Shown one piece after another: positions 1-7,616 of a stretch of DNA of 12,198 nt. The DNA comes from an uncultured Blautia sp. Lineage in GTDB: Bacteria; Bacillota; Clostridia; Lachnospirales; Lachnospiraceae. The stretch lies in contig CAMBYR010000037.1 of assembly GCA_945872375.1 (NCBI GenBank), forward strand, positions 1 through 12,198. Reading direction: 5' to 3'. The translations under genes were made by a program, and so were the position numbers. The notes beneath the pieces are model-generated. The model did not search any database and was not told the DNA's origin. It saw nothing but the letters and a program-made list of their open reading frames with translations. The first letter of the stretch is position 1; each line of letters starts with the position of its first letter.

Positions 1-31
1 GATTCCTGCAAATGGATTCCAGGTGATACGA

Positions 32-343
32 TCAGAATACTTTTTTTCCTTCTTTTTCTACGATCTGATGTATGGTCGTGGCAAACTGTTCAAATCCCTG
101 GCCTGCATCCACATGATATACCTGAATGTCATCGGCTTCCTCCACCACCGGCGGATGACTTCCAAAACGGAAGTACACGATTCTCCTGCCGTCCTTCCGT
201 GACTGGCGGATATAGGGGCCAAGCACCTCCAGATAATCCTCAATTTTGTCGATCTGCCATACCACATTATCCCCCATACGAAGCATATCGATTGTTTTGT
301 CAAACCCGGCCATACCGGTACTTACCTTTTCATGAAACTTCAT
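32..343 (-). CDS. Short protein resembling only the N-terminus of PEP synthase-like (PEP/pyruvate-binding) proteins; probably truncated
   Basis: The 103-residue product begins MKFHEKVSTGMAGFDKTID and contains LRMGDNVVWQ and a YFRFGSHPPVVEEADDIQVYH stretch. From memory, this pattern (STG..GfD..id.LrlGDNVVWQ.d.i.dY) opens a family of roughly 850-residue PEP/pyruvate-binding proteins of Clostridia and archaea. In those the text continues well past the KVF at which this frame stops (TGA at 32-34), so the gene appears cut after about one eighth of the usual length. The start at 343 is preferred: GGAGGAGG (351-358) lies 7 bases upstream. The ATG at 349 is only 1 base from it, and the ATG at 409 lies inside the upstream hairpin. 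A run of seven A's lies five codons before the stop, but neither +1 nor -1 slippage there restores the sequence I remember. It has its own promoter (439-467). It could be a decayed gene or a genuine short protein; the window edge prevents deciding. Confidence 0.55.
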   Translation of the reverse strand: MKFHEKVSTGMAGFDKTIDMLRMGDNVVWQIDKIEDYLEVLGPYIRQSRKDGRRIVYFRFGSHPPVVEEADDIQVYHVDAGQGFEQFATTIHQIVEKEGKKVF

Positions 344-383
344 ATCCATTCCTCCTCCATGTTTGTCCCTGATACATCGTTTG

Positions 384-424
384 AAAATAAAAAGGACGCT
401 CTGCCACACGGCAAAAACGTCCTT
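384..424 (-). terminator. Intrinsic terminator or leader attenuator hairpin
   Basis: On the minus strand AAGGACG (424-418) pairs perfectly with CGTCCTT (398-392). An inner stem TGCC/GGCA closes a 4-base loop (402-413), and TTTATTTTC follows (391-383). This is a convincing rho-independent terminator shape. It probably ends transcripts of the large operon whose last gene stops at 503, since nothing terminator-like lies between 503 and 424. It also lies just after the promoter at 439-467, so it would be part of the leader of the next gene. Confidence 0.75.
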
Positions 425-438
425 GTTCTCTATATAAA

Positions 439-467
439 ATCATATTTCCGGGAAGGAAAAATGTCAA
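439..467 (-). promoter_or_regulatory. Sigma-A-type promoter for the truncated PEP synthase-like gene
   Basis: The -35 is a perfect TTGACA (467-462), followed by exactly 17 bases and then TATGAT (444-439), five of six matches to TATAAT. The predicted start is near 431-433, only a few bases before the hairpin at 424-392. No other hexamer pair this good was seen in the window. Confidence 0.75.
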
Positions 468-502
468 GTGATTTTTCATTTTCATCCGGTTAAAAATCAG
501 GT

Positions 503-1291
503 TCAGAATTCCTTCCGGTACTGGGATGGTGTCACTTTTTCTACTTTCTTGAAAGCTTTATTAAAGGCTCTGTAATCGTGAAACCCCACCTCTTCCGCAA
601 TTTCTGAAATCGATTTTCCTGTTCCCACAAGCAGAGACTTTGCCTTTTCGATCCGAAGATGAGTAAGGTAGGTCAGATAATTCACTCCTATTTCATTCCG
701 GAAAAGATGGCTGACATAATTATTGCTCAGATAGAATTCCCCGGCAATGATCTTCAGGCTGATTTCCTCCTTCAGATGTTCCTGGATATATTTTGTGATC
801 AAGTAGATCTGCCTTCTTGCCTCCTCTTTGTTTTCATCCGTCTTTTCCGGATCCTGCTTCCGGGCATTTCCGCCTTTTTCCGTCTCTTCCATCTTCCGAT
901 TCATGGAATTCTGGAAAATGGTGATTTTCAGGTTATCCAGAACCTCCCCGAATTCGCGGAAATTCACCGGCTTCAGGAGATATTCCTCCACCTTCAGGTG
1001 TAAAGCCTCCCGGCAATAGGAAAAATCATCGTATCCGCTGACAATGATAAATGCCGTATGAGGACTGATTTTCTTGACTCTGCGGATGACATCAAGACCG
1101 CTGAGTATCGGAATATTGATATCCATGATCACAATATCTGGCTTCAGTTCACTGATGGCATTGACCGCATGGATTCCATCTCCCGCTTCTCCGATGATCT
1201 CACATCCGTGCTCCTTCCAGTTGAACAGCTTTTTAAAGCCTTCCCGTATTTTTATCTCATCATCAACCAGAAATACCCGATACTCTCTCAT
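503..1291 (-). CDS. YesN-type response regulator with AraC-family DNA-binding domain
   Basis: A two-domain transcription factor of 262 residues. Residues 1-120 form a CheY-like receiver: acidic pair D10-D11, phospho-acceptor D57 in PDIVIMDINI, S85 in FIIVSGYDD and K107 in YLLKPVN. A charged, glutamate/lysine-rich linker (about 133-158) leads to a C-terminal AraC-type double helix-turn-helix (about 162-262) with the usual SEIAEEVGFHDYRAFNKAFKK and TPSQYRKEF ending. At 262 residues it is much shorter than the roughly 500-residue YesN proteins because the long middle region is missing. It is the last gene of the cluster, 48 bases after the ADP-ribosylglycohydrolase gene, with GGAGGAGG 10 bases before its ATG. 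It is almost certainly the partner of the kinase at 3981-5870 and probably activates the operon promoter near 9011-9039 (inference). Confidence 0.93.
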   Translation of the reverse strand: MREYRVFLVDDEIKIREGFKKLFNWKEHGCEIIGEAGDGIHAVNAISELKPDIVIMDINIPILSGLDVIRRVKKISPHTAFIIVSGYDDFSYCREALHLKVEEYLLKPVNFREFGEVLDNLKITIFQNSMNRKMEETEKGGNARKQDPEKTDENKEEARRQIYLITKYIQEHLKEEISLKIIAGEFYLSNNYVSHLFRNEIGVNYLTYLTHLRIEKAKSLLVGTGKSISEIAEEVGFHDYRAFNKAFKKVEKVTPSQYRKEF

Positions 1292-1321
1292 GTTTCTCGT
1301 GCCTCCTCCACTTTTTTCAAA

Positions 1322-1341
1322 AAAAGGACGACATTCCTTTT
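1322..1341 (-). other. Short hairpin followed by T7 between two operon genes
   Basis: On the minus strand AAAAGGA (1341-1335), loop ATGTCG, TCCTTTT (1328-1322), then further T's. The 7-bp stem has only two G-C pairs and overlaps the stop codon of the upstream gene. It may be a weak terminator that lowers expression of the response regulator, but the stem is marginal. Confidence 0.35.
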
Positions 1342-2899
1342 ACATCCGTTTTAAAACCACCGGTACAATTCCCTGAGAATGTCTTCCGGAAAGACTGCAC
1401 TGAATCAGCAGCTCCAGCCTGGCCCCCTGATACATATCTGCGTTAAATTCTATCATCGTCTCCGCACAGGAACCGCTCAGATTGTTCAGCGGCAGTTCTA
1501 CACAGGAGGGACTGATCATCTCCACGCCCTCCGGTACATGAACCTTTATGGATACCCACTGCTGTTCATTCAGGTAAAACGCATTGGTCACCGAGACCTT
1601 CAGGCAGCGGTTCTCTCCCTTTTTAAAGAATACACTGTCCTGATAATCCACATAGACATGCATGGCCGGGAAATCATTCCGTACCACATACGATCCCTGC
1701 CCGATCAGCTTATCCAGCGGAATTTCTTCGTCGATACAGTGAGAATTCAGCTGATACAGAAAACCGGTTCCCTTCTGGCAGAAAAGTTCCTCTCCCTCCA
1801 GACATGTAATTTCCATTCCCTGAGGTGCCAGGATATCGCAGTATTCCACACCAAGAAAGCCCGGCATGATCCGAATCACCCTGTCTGTAAGCTCTGTGGC
1901 TGTTTTCGGTGTCCAGACGCCCTTACTGGTAAGGTCAATACACATGGTGACGATCCGGTCATCCAGCGGAGCGGTCCATTTTTCCGGAAGAGCTTCTGCT
2001 CCCAGAAGGATTCCCAGGGTGGCTCCCAGAGTTGCTGCGGTACAATCTGTATCTTCCCCAAGAGAATTGGCAAATACAATACTCTTTTCAAAATCTCCCT
2101 CTCCGTACAGCCATCCGGCAACCGTAAATGCCACATTTTCCGGCGCATCGAATCCCGGCATACCAAGCTCCATGCCTTCATTGTCGCCGCCTGTCTGAAT
2201 GTCTTTTAAGCGCTGCCCCTGGATCCCGAAGGTACCGGGCGCCGTATTGTGGATGATTTTTCTTGCCTCATACAGATCTGTCCCTTGTTCATAACAGGAA
2301 ATCGCTGCCTCAATGGCTTTTCTCATCATGCATTCTTCCGGAATATAGGACAGTCCTATGGAAATCAGCTTCCTGTGATCACTTTCCACAAATGCGGCGC
2401 TCTGAACAGCCGCAAAAAAGATTTCCCCGTACAGGCCTTCTCCGGCATGATCCACACAGGCATCCTCATAGGCATACCGGACAGCGATCTCCGGATGTCC
2501 CGGCGCCAGGCAGGCCCAGATTTCCGACCGGATAAAGCAGCCATTGCTGTTTTTATAGACATTCGCCACTTCTCCGGAAAGCGGCGGCACCAGCCCCGCC
2601 CTTAAGTTCGCTTTTGCAGTGCCGTATTCCACCCAGTTGGGAATAATGTAGGAAAGCCAGTACTCTCCCAGAATGGATGCATTCACTCTCCGCCCGTATT
2701 TTTCCACTGCAGCAAGCCACACGATCTGCAGATCCAGATCATCATTGGCCGGCGGTCCCATGGAGAGATCCTGAGAATAGAAATCCACCCTGTTTATCTG
2801 CCTTAAGCATTCATAGGGAGCTCCCAGGACACCGCCTGCATTTTTGCCGATCCAGCAGCCCCGGACCTTATCCTGATATTGCTTTCTATTTAATTTCAT
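1340..2899 (-). CDS. ADP-ribosylglycohydrolase-family protein with extra C-terminal beta-rich region
   Basis: Member of the ADP-ribosylglycohydrolase (DraG/ARH, crystallin J1) family, which uses a binuclear metal site to cut glycosidic bonds on ribose-like groups. Visible signatures are GCWIGKNAGGVLGAPYE (residues 14-30), NDDLDLQ (52-58) in place of the usual TDD, DHAGEGLYGE (150-159), and GEDTDCTAATLGATLGILLGA (281-301), whose D283 and D285 are the expected metal ligands. The catalytic fold ends near 340. The remaining 180 or so residues look beta-rich and are not part of classical DraG (about 300 residues); they could be a substrate-binding domain. There is no signal peptide, so it acts in the cytoplasm. 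It lies between an esterase and the response regulator of a sugar-uptake operon, so a small imported glycoside is a likelier substrate than ADP-ribosylated protein (inference). AAGGA lies 7 bases before the ATG at 2899. Confidence 0.88.
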   Translation of the reverse strand: MKLNRKQYQDKVRGCWIGKNAGGVLGAPYECLRQINRVDFYSQDLSMGPPANDDLDLQIVWLAAVEKYGRRVNASILGEYWLSYIIPNWVEYGTAKANLRAGLVPPLSGEVANVYKNSNGCFIRSEIWACLAPGHPEIAVRYAYEDACVDHAGEGLYGEIFFAAVQSAAFVESDHRKLISIGLSYIPEECMMRKAIEAAISCYEQGTDLYEARKIIHNTAPGTFGIQGQRLKDIQTGGDNEGMELGMPGFDAPENVAFTVAGWLYGEGDFEKSIVFANSLGEDTDCTAATLGATLGILLGAEALPEKWTAPLDDRIVTMCIDLTSKGVWTPKTATELTDRVIRIMPGFLGVEYCDILAPQGMEITCLEGEELFCQKGTGFLYQLNSHCIDEEIPLDKLIGQGSYVVRNDFPAMHVYVDYQDSVFFKKGENRCLKVSVTNAFYLNEQQWVSIKVHVPEGVEMISPSCVELPLNNLSGSCAETMIEFNADMYQGARLELLIQCSLSGRHSQGIVPVVLKRM

Positions 2900-2925
2900 A
2901 ACAGATCCTTCTCTCTTTAATATTA

Positions 2926-3017
2926 TTCTCTTCCGTTTTTTTCTCTTCCGTTTTTTTCTCTTCCGTTTTTATTTTCTTCCGTTTTTATTTTCTTCTTTTT
3001 TATGTTCTTCCGTTTTT
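2926..3017 (-). repeat. Tandem 15-16 bp minisatellite between two operon genes
   Basis: Six head-to-tail copies of a unit whose plus strand reads TTCTCTTCCGTTTTT: three identical 15-mers (2926-2940, 2941-2955, 2956-2970), then ATTTTCTTCCGTTTTT (2971-2986), a degenerate copy (2987-3001) and ATGTTCTTCCGTTTTT (3002-3017). The last copy encodes the C-terminal KNGR of the esterase, and the stop codon falls at the repeat junction. On the mRNA it is an unbroken purine-rich tract (AAAAACGGAAGAGAA) filling nearly all of the gap between the two genes. Confidence 0.9.
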
Positions 3018-3959
3018 CAGTTCCTGATCCAGAAAATCTTTTACTTCCGACAGATGTTCCTCACTGTAAAACAAATCTGACGCATGGCCCAAACTGCGAA
3101 AAAGCCGGAACGAAACCTGATCCTCTCCCACGGTTTTCTTCATGATCTCAGACAGCTCCCTGGACTGATACCAGGGAACAGTCACATCCGTATCACCATG
3201 CCAGATCAGAATCTTTTTTCCACTGTTCCGGTTCAGATTTTTCTTAATAAAATAGAATGGGGAAACCTGATTCCATTCCTCCTCTGTCCATTTTTTCTGT
3301 TCCCTGCGAAGCCAGAATTCTTCCACGGATGCATATGCCTCTGCATGATTCTCCCTTAATCCCTGTTCTAACCAGGGATTTTCTTCTGTCCACCGCAGAT
3401 CTGCCATTCCCTGCTGCCGAAACTGTTCCTCCCAGTTTCCAAACTCTGAGCACCCGTAAAAATCCACCAGGATATCCACGTCTGCATTCACCGGCTTTTC
3501 CAGTTCTTCCTCTCCGATAAATTTCACCCCGTGAAAATCCTCGTCCAGAGTCACTCCTGCCATGATACAGAGATAGGCTCCGGCAGATTCTCCCCACACA
3601 GCCATACGATCTGCATCATATCCGTAACAGTCTGCCTTTGCCTTTAAAAACCGGATTGCAGCCTTTACATCCTCCACAGCTCCCGGAAAAGGAGCCTCCT
3701 GCGCGAGCCGATAATCCACAGATGCGCAGGCATATCCCCGATCCCTGAAATAGCGGTACATAAACGCGGCCTGGCGCACCTTTGCATCTCCATACAGAAA
3801 TCCTCCTCCATGAATCAGCACAAGAAGCGGCATCTTCTCATCCTGATGCGGAATATAAAGATCCAGACAGTTTTTTTCCGATTCCCTGCTGTATCTCACA
3901 TGTTCAAAGATTTCTCCTTTGGGCCACGCCTCTTCCTGATACTCTTTTTCTTCTGTCAT
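3000..3959 (-). CDS. Alpha/beta-hydrolase esterase (BD-FAE / acetyl-esterase type)
   Basis: A 319-residue alpha/beta-hydrolase. The oxyanion-hole motif HGGG is at 50-53 (VLIHGGGFLYGDA), the nucleophile S125 in WGESAGAYL, the acid D256 (or D258) in IWHGDTDVTVPW and the histidine H292 in LGHASDLFY. Order and spacing fit carbohydrate acetyl esterases and lipases of the HSL/BD-FAE group. No signal peptide or membrane segment is visible, so it should act inside the cell on imported material, removing acetyl, feruloyl or similar ester groups (inference). The insert at about 145-230 is rich in charged residues and probably forms the lid. AGGAG lies just before the ATG at 3959, which starts 21 bases after the kinase stop. 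Its last codons lie inside the minisatellite described at 2926-3017, so the extreme C-terminus is probably not conserved. Confidence 0.9.
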   Translation of the reverse strand: MTEEKEYQEEAWPKGEIFEHVRYSRESEKNCLDLYIPHQDEKMPLLVLIHGGGFLYGDAKVRQAAFMYRYFRDRGYACASVDYRLAQEAPFPGAVEDVKAAIRFLKAKADCYGYDADRMAVWGESAGAYLCIMAGVTLDEDFHGVKFIGEEELEKPVNADVDILVDFYGCSEFGNWEEQFRQQGMADLRWTEENPWLEQGLRENHAEAYASVEEFWLRREQKKWTEEEWNQVSPFYFIKKNLNRNSGKKILIWHGDTDVTVPWYQSRELSEIMKKTVGEDQVSFRLFRSLGHASDLFYSEEHLSEVKDFLDQELKNGRT

Positions 3960-3980
3960 ATCCTTCTCCTGATATATTTC

Positions 3981-5870
3981 CTACTCACCGTCCGGAGAAT
4001 CGGGAGTCATCTTCCATCTGATATACATCTGCGCGCAGATTCCGCCCTCCGGGCGATTCCGGTAGGACAGTCCCTCCAGATCCGGATAGAACGCTTTCAG
4101 ACGGCTCTGCACGTTCCGGATTCCGATACTCTCTCTTTCCTCAGAGCTTAATCCCTCTGTTTTGCTCAGATCCAGCAGACGGTTTACTTTTTTACGTGTT
4201 TCTTCCGTAAAGCCGATTCCATCGTCCTCGATCCGAATCTCAATGCACTCCTCTCTGTCAGGACATCGTTCAATAAAAATGGAAATCGTTCCTTCGTATG
4301 CCTTGTTTCGCAGTCCGTGAAGAAGGCTGTTTTCCACCACCGGCTGGAGAACAAAGTTGGGAATTTCTGTTTCCAGAAGCTCTTCATCTACAGAAATATG
4401 CCAGATCAGACAAGGATACCGATACTGCATCAGTGTGAGGTATGCACAGATCAGATCCACCTCATGCTCCAGTGTCACAACAGAATCATTATTTTTCACA
4501 CTGAGCCGGAAGAAACTTACAAGCTGCATCAGCATCTCTGCCACATCCTCGTCCCCGTTCAGTTCTGCGCTGATCCGGATCGTATCGAGAGTATTATACA
4601 GAAAATGCGGGTTGATCTGGCTTTTCAGATACAGCATCATCAGCCTCTGCTCATTCAGCTTGCTTTCCCTGATCTGCACCTGCGATTTATATTCTTTCTC
4701 GATCAGATCACGGATCATATCCATCATTCCATTAAACGCATCGATCAGTCGCCCCGTCTCATCATTGGAAACCACAGGATACCGGACATCCAGCTTTTCG
4801 GAATCAAACTTATGCATTTCGTCCGCCAGATAAGTGATCGGCCGGATAATTTCCCTGACACAGCAGATAATGATCAGAATCGCCGCAGCCAGGGCTGCTC
4901 CTGTCAGCAGCAGAAAATATTTGAAAAACCGGAAAATCTCTGCGGCAATCCGGCTCACCGGCTTCCCCGAGAGCAGAACCAGTCCGCTGACAGGAGATCT
5001 CTGTCCGGAAATAAGATACCACCGGTCATTCCAGGACACGATTTTTGTACCTTCTCCGAAATCACTGCTGAGATTTTCATTGTATTCTTCCACATCCTGA
5101 AGGATACCGGAGGCGTCCTCCCCACAGACAATTTTGCCGTTTTCCGTCAGAAGAAGATAATCCATATCTTCTCCAAGAGTCTCCGTGCAAAGGCTCCGCA
5201 GAGTCTTTACCGGTGCCGTCAGAATGATGGTTCCTGCCTTTTGATGGGGAGAAAATGTGAAAATATCCCGAACCATCCATATACAGTTTTTTAAATAGGG
5301 ATTTGTCAGATATTCCCCGCTCAGCCGCATAAAAAACGGCTGATGATGGATCATAAAATTACAGTTGGCAATCTTCATGGATTCCATCGGGATGGATGCG
5401 ATCTGCTCCTGAATTTCTCCGTTTTCAAAGCTCTTAACAGCTGCATCGCAGGGATCACAGTGAAAGATCAGCGATTCAAGATCCAGCAGATACACACCGC
5501 TGATATCGTTTCGGATGGTGATCAGTGACCGGTAAAAATCATCCAGATAATACTCCGATCTGATCTGATCATACTGATTCATTGTGTGGTATTCTTCAAT
5601 AATATTCAGGGTTTTCTCATCTGCCATACTCATCAGAGATACCCTGCACATATCCTTTAATTTATCATCGATCGCAGCCAGAGTATTCGTCTCATAGGAA
5701 CGGAACATCTGTGTTTCTTTTTCGATGATGATCTTGTAATTTATCACCAGAATTGTCACAAACAAAAGCAGAAAAACCGCACAGAAAACAAGGCTGATCC
5801 TCATAATCAGCTTATGGCTGATACTGTTATGAAATCTGTGTTTCTGTACGGTTTCTCTGTTGTTTTTCAT
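3981..5870 (-). CDS. YesM-type membrane sensor histidine kinase
   Basis: A 629-residue sensor kinase of the His_kinase (YesM/LytS-like) family. Transmembrane segment 1 is at about 22-45 and segment 2 at about 316-338, enclosing an extracellular sensor domain of about 270 residues that probably has a Cache-like fold. A HAMP linker follows (about 339-392), then a short coiled coil. The phospho-acceptor is H422 in SQINPHFLYNTLD. The ATPase domain has an N-box LQPVVENSLLHG (508-519), EDDGIGF (548-554) and GIRNVQSRL (583-591). Its ATG shares a base with the stop of the upstream permease (TAATG), so the two are translationally coupled. The cognate regulator at 503-1291 is separated from it by two enzyme genes. 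In this family the sensor usually detects an extracellular sugar or the loaded binding protein; which applies here is not shown. Confidence 0.95.
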   Translation of the reverse strand: MKNNRETVQKHRFHNSISHKLIMRISLVFCAVFLLLFVTILVINYKIIIEKETQMFRSYETNTLAAIDDKLKDMCRVSLMSMADEKTLNIIEEYHTMNQYDQIRSEYYLDDFYRSLITIRNDISGVYLLDLESLIFHCDPCDAAVKSFENGEIQEQIASIPMESMKIANCNFMIHHQPFFMRLSGEYLTNPYLKNCIWMVRDIFTFSPHQKAGTIILTAPVKTLRSLCTETLGEDMDYLLLTENGKIVCGEDASGILQDVEEYNENLSSDFGEGTKIVSWNDRWYLISGQRSPVSGLVLLSGKPVSRIAAEIFRFFKYFLLLTGAALAAAILIIICCVREIIRPITYLADEMHKFDSEKLDVRYPVVSNDETGRLIDAFNGMMDMIRDLIEKEYKSQVQIRESKLNEQRLMMLYLKSQINPHFLYNTLDTIRISAELNGDEDVAEMLMQLVSFFRLSVKNNDSVVTLEHEVDLICAYLTLMQYRYPCLIWHISVDEELLETEIPNFVLQPVVENSLLHGLRNKAYEGTISIFIERCPDREECIEIRIEDDGIGFTEETRKKVNRLLDLSKTEGLSSEERESIGIRNVQSRLKAFYPDLEGLSYRNRPEGGICAQMYIRWKMTPDSPDGE

Positions 5871-6673
5871 TACCCTTTTACTGCTCCCTGTGTTAATCCT
5901 TCAATCATAAATCTGGATGCAAAAATGTAAAATATTGCTATCGGCAGCAGACAGATCACAAGTGCCGCAAACATTACCTGCACCGGAAACTGAGCGGACC
6001 CTGTCGTTGCTGCGAAATGGATCGGAATTACGGATATAGGCAGTTTTTCCTTATTCGTAATGAAGGTCATGGCAAGCTGCAGTTCATTCCAGGAGGTCAG
6101 AAATGACTGAATCAGCACGAATGCCAGACCTGGCTTTGCCAGCGGCAGCATGATCCATAAAAATGCCCTGAAGTTTCCTCCGCCGTCTATATACGTTGCT
6201 TCCAGCAGCTGATCCGACAGTGAATCAAAATAGTTTTTCAGCATCATCAGATTGAAGCAGCAGGAAAGAATCGCATAGGGAAAAACCACAGAAAACTGGC
6301 TTCCCAGAAGTCCTATTTTCTTCACCGTCATAAACAGCGGAAATACGAGGGCCGCACTTGGGATCATCATTCCCATAAGCAGGATATAATAGCATATTTT
6401 TCTGCCCCTGAACTGCAGCTTGGAAAATGCAAACGCAGCCGGAGCCAGCACCAATGTCACGATCAGCAGCACGCTCCCCGTGATCAGGATACTGTTGCCC
6501 AGATTGATCAGAAGATTAAATGACCGGAAAACTCTCGTATAATTTCCAAAGCCTTCCACCGCAACAGACTTTTTCAGCATCAGGACGATCGGAAACATAA
6601 ATATGACACATGCCAGGATACAGACCGTATGGGTAAAAAAGGTGCTCCATTTGATTTTCTTCATTTTTTTCAT
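5870..6673 (-). CDS. Sugar ABC transporter permease, second subunit (MalG/CUT1 type)
   Basis: A 267-residue inner-membrane permease with six predicted membrane helices, beginning at about 12-33. The ATPase-contacting EAA loop is at 158-182 (EATYIDGGGNFRAFLWIMLP), the third residue of EAA being T here. The ending FMIEGLTQGAVKG is the usual C-terminus of MalG-like permeases. It pairs with the permease at 6673-7557 to form the channel for the solute delivered by the binding protein at 7617-8942. Its ATG overlaps the preceding stop by one base (TAATG), and its own stop overlaps the kinase start in the same way. No ATP-binding gene is present in the window; CUT1 importers of Firmicutes often share an MsmK-type ATPase encoded elsewhere. 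Confidence 0.95.
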   Translation of the reverse strand: MKKMKKIKWSTFFTHTVCILACVIFMFPIVLMLKKSVAVEGFGNYTRVFRSFNLLINLGNSILITGSVLLIVTLVLAPAAFAFSKLQFRGRKICYYILLMGMMIPSAALVFPLFMTVKKIGLLGSQFSVVFPYAILSCCFNLMMLKNYFDSLSDQLLEATYIDGGGNFRAFLWIMLPLAKPGLAFVLIQSFLTSWNELQLAMTFITNKEKLPISVIPIHFAATTGSAQFPVQVMFAALVICLLPIAIFYIFASRFMIEGLTQGAVKG

Positions 6674-7557
6674 TACGCCAGATCCTTGTCCTTATCATTA
6701 TGATAATACAGATATAATTGTGCTGCCGTAATTACCATTGCAATTACAAACATCACCACAACAATTGCCGATGATACCCCCTGATTAAACAGGGAAAATG
6801 ACTGCGTATTGATATATGTGGAGAAGAATTCCGTCGCGTGGTTCGGGCCTCCTCTCGTGAGCACATAAGGAATATCAAAGGTTTTCAGAGAACCGATCAT
6901 GCCCATAATAAATATGGTATAATGCGTTCCCCGAAGGAGAGGAAGCGTGATTCTGAAAAACTGACTGAAAGCACCTGCCCCGTCAATTTTTGCCGCCTCG
7001 TACACATCCTCGGAAATGTTCAGCATCCCCGTATAATACACCAGCATGCTGTATCCCGTCCACTGCCAGATATTAATGATGATAATAAATACCAGGGCGG
7101 TTTTCGGTTCAGCCAGCCATGAATGGCATAAGCTTTCCAGGTGAATTGCCCGTAAAAATTCATTCAGATAGCCCCTGTTGGACTCCAGGATCCTGGAAAA
7201 AATATTTCCGACAATCGTAGGTGTTGCCACGATCGGGAGATAAATAAGCGTCCTGTACAGATCTGCAAACTTAAGTTTTCTTCTTAAAAGATTTGCAAAA
7301 AACAGTCCCAGAATTGCCTGTATCAGAATGGTACAGACTGCAAAAATAAGAAAGTTTTTAAGGATTATTTTCACAACAGGATCCTGTATCAGGGTCTGAT
7401 AATTCTCCAGACCGACAAACACCTTCGTGCGGCTGATGCCATTCCAGTCATAAAAGCTGATCCGGATATTATAAACGATCGGATAAACAATAAACACTGC
7501 AAACAAGATCATCATCGGCAAAATAAACAGATAACCGGAATAACTCTTCCTTTTCAT
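6673..7557 (-). CDS. Sugar ABC transporter permease, first subunit (MalF/CUT1 type)
   Basis: A 294-residue permease beginning MKRKSYSGYLFILPMMILF. It has six predicted helices, the EAA loop at 187-208 (EAAKIDGAGAFSQFFRITLP) and the conserved LTRGGP near 233-238 typical of MalF/UgpA-like proteins. The start at 7557 is preferred because GGGAGG lies 6 bases upstream. The in-frame ATG at 7599 would add 14 residues but lies inside a strong hairpin (7576-7603) and has no ribosome site. It follows the binding-protein gene by 59 bases and its stop overlaps the start of the second permease. It forms the heterodimeric channel with that protein. Confidence 0.94.
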   Translation of the reverse strand: MKRKSYSGYLFILPMMILFAVFIVYPIVYNIRISFYDWNGISRTKVFVGLENYQTLIQDPVVKIILKNFLIFAVCTILIQAILGLFFANLLRRKLKFADLYRTLIYLPIVATPTIVGNIFSRILESNRGYLNEFLRAIHLESLCHSWLAEPKTALVFIIIINIWQWTGYSMLVYYTGMLNISEDVYEAAKIDGAGAFSQFFRITLPLLRGTHYTIFIMGMIGSLKTFDIPYVLTRGGPNHATEFFSTYINTQSFSLFNQGVSSAIVVVMFVIAMVITAAQLYLYYHNDKDKDLA

Positions 7558-7575
7558 GTATGCCCTCCCGCAGAG

Positions 7576-7603
7576 TGCAATGGCAGAATACTCTGCCATT
7601 GCA
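7576..7603 (-). other. Perfect 12-bp stem-loop between binding protein and permease genes
   Basis: TGCAATGGCAGA (7576-7587), loop ATAC, TCTGCCATTGCA (7592-7603): a perfect 12-bp stem. No T-run follows on the minus strand, so it is not a standard terminator. It sits 13 bases after the binding-protein stop and just before the permease ribosome site. This fits an mRNA-processing or stabilising hairpin that leaves more binding protein than permease (inference from comparable transporter operons). Confidence 0.8.
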
Positions 7604-7616
7604 TCACCGATGATGT

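Noticed and set aside
1379..2209. Long plus-strand open frame of 276 codons opposite the ADP-ribosylglycohydrolase gene.
   Set aside because: It is antisense to a well-supported gene with clear family motifs. Its own translation shows no recognisable domain and it has no ribosome site.
4317..5294. Plus-strand open frame of 325 codons opposite the sensor kinase.
   Set aside because: It is antisense to the HAMP and kinase core, whose conserved motifs are intact, and the product has no recognisable features.
7558..7599. Upstream start for the first permease adding 14 residues.
   Set aside because: The ATG lies within the 12-bp stem and has no ribosome site, while GGGAGG is correctly placed before the ATG at 7557.
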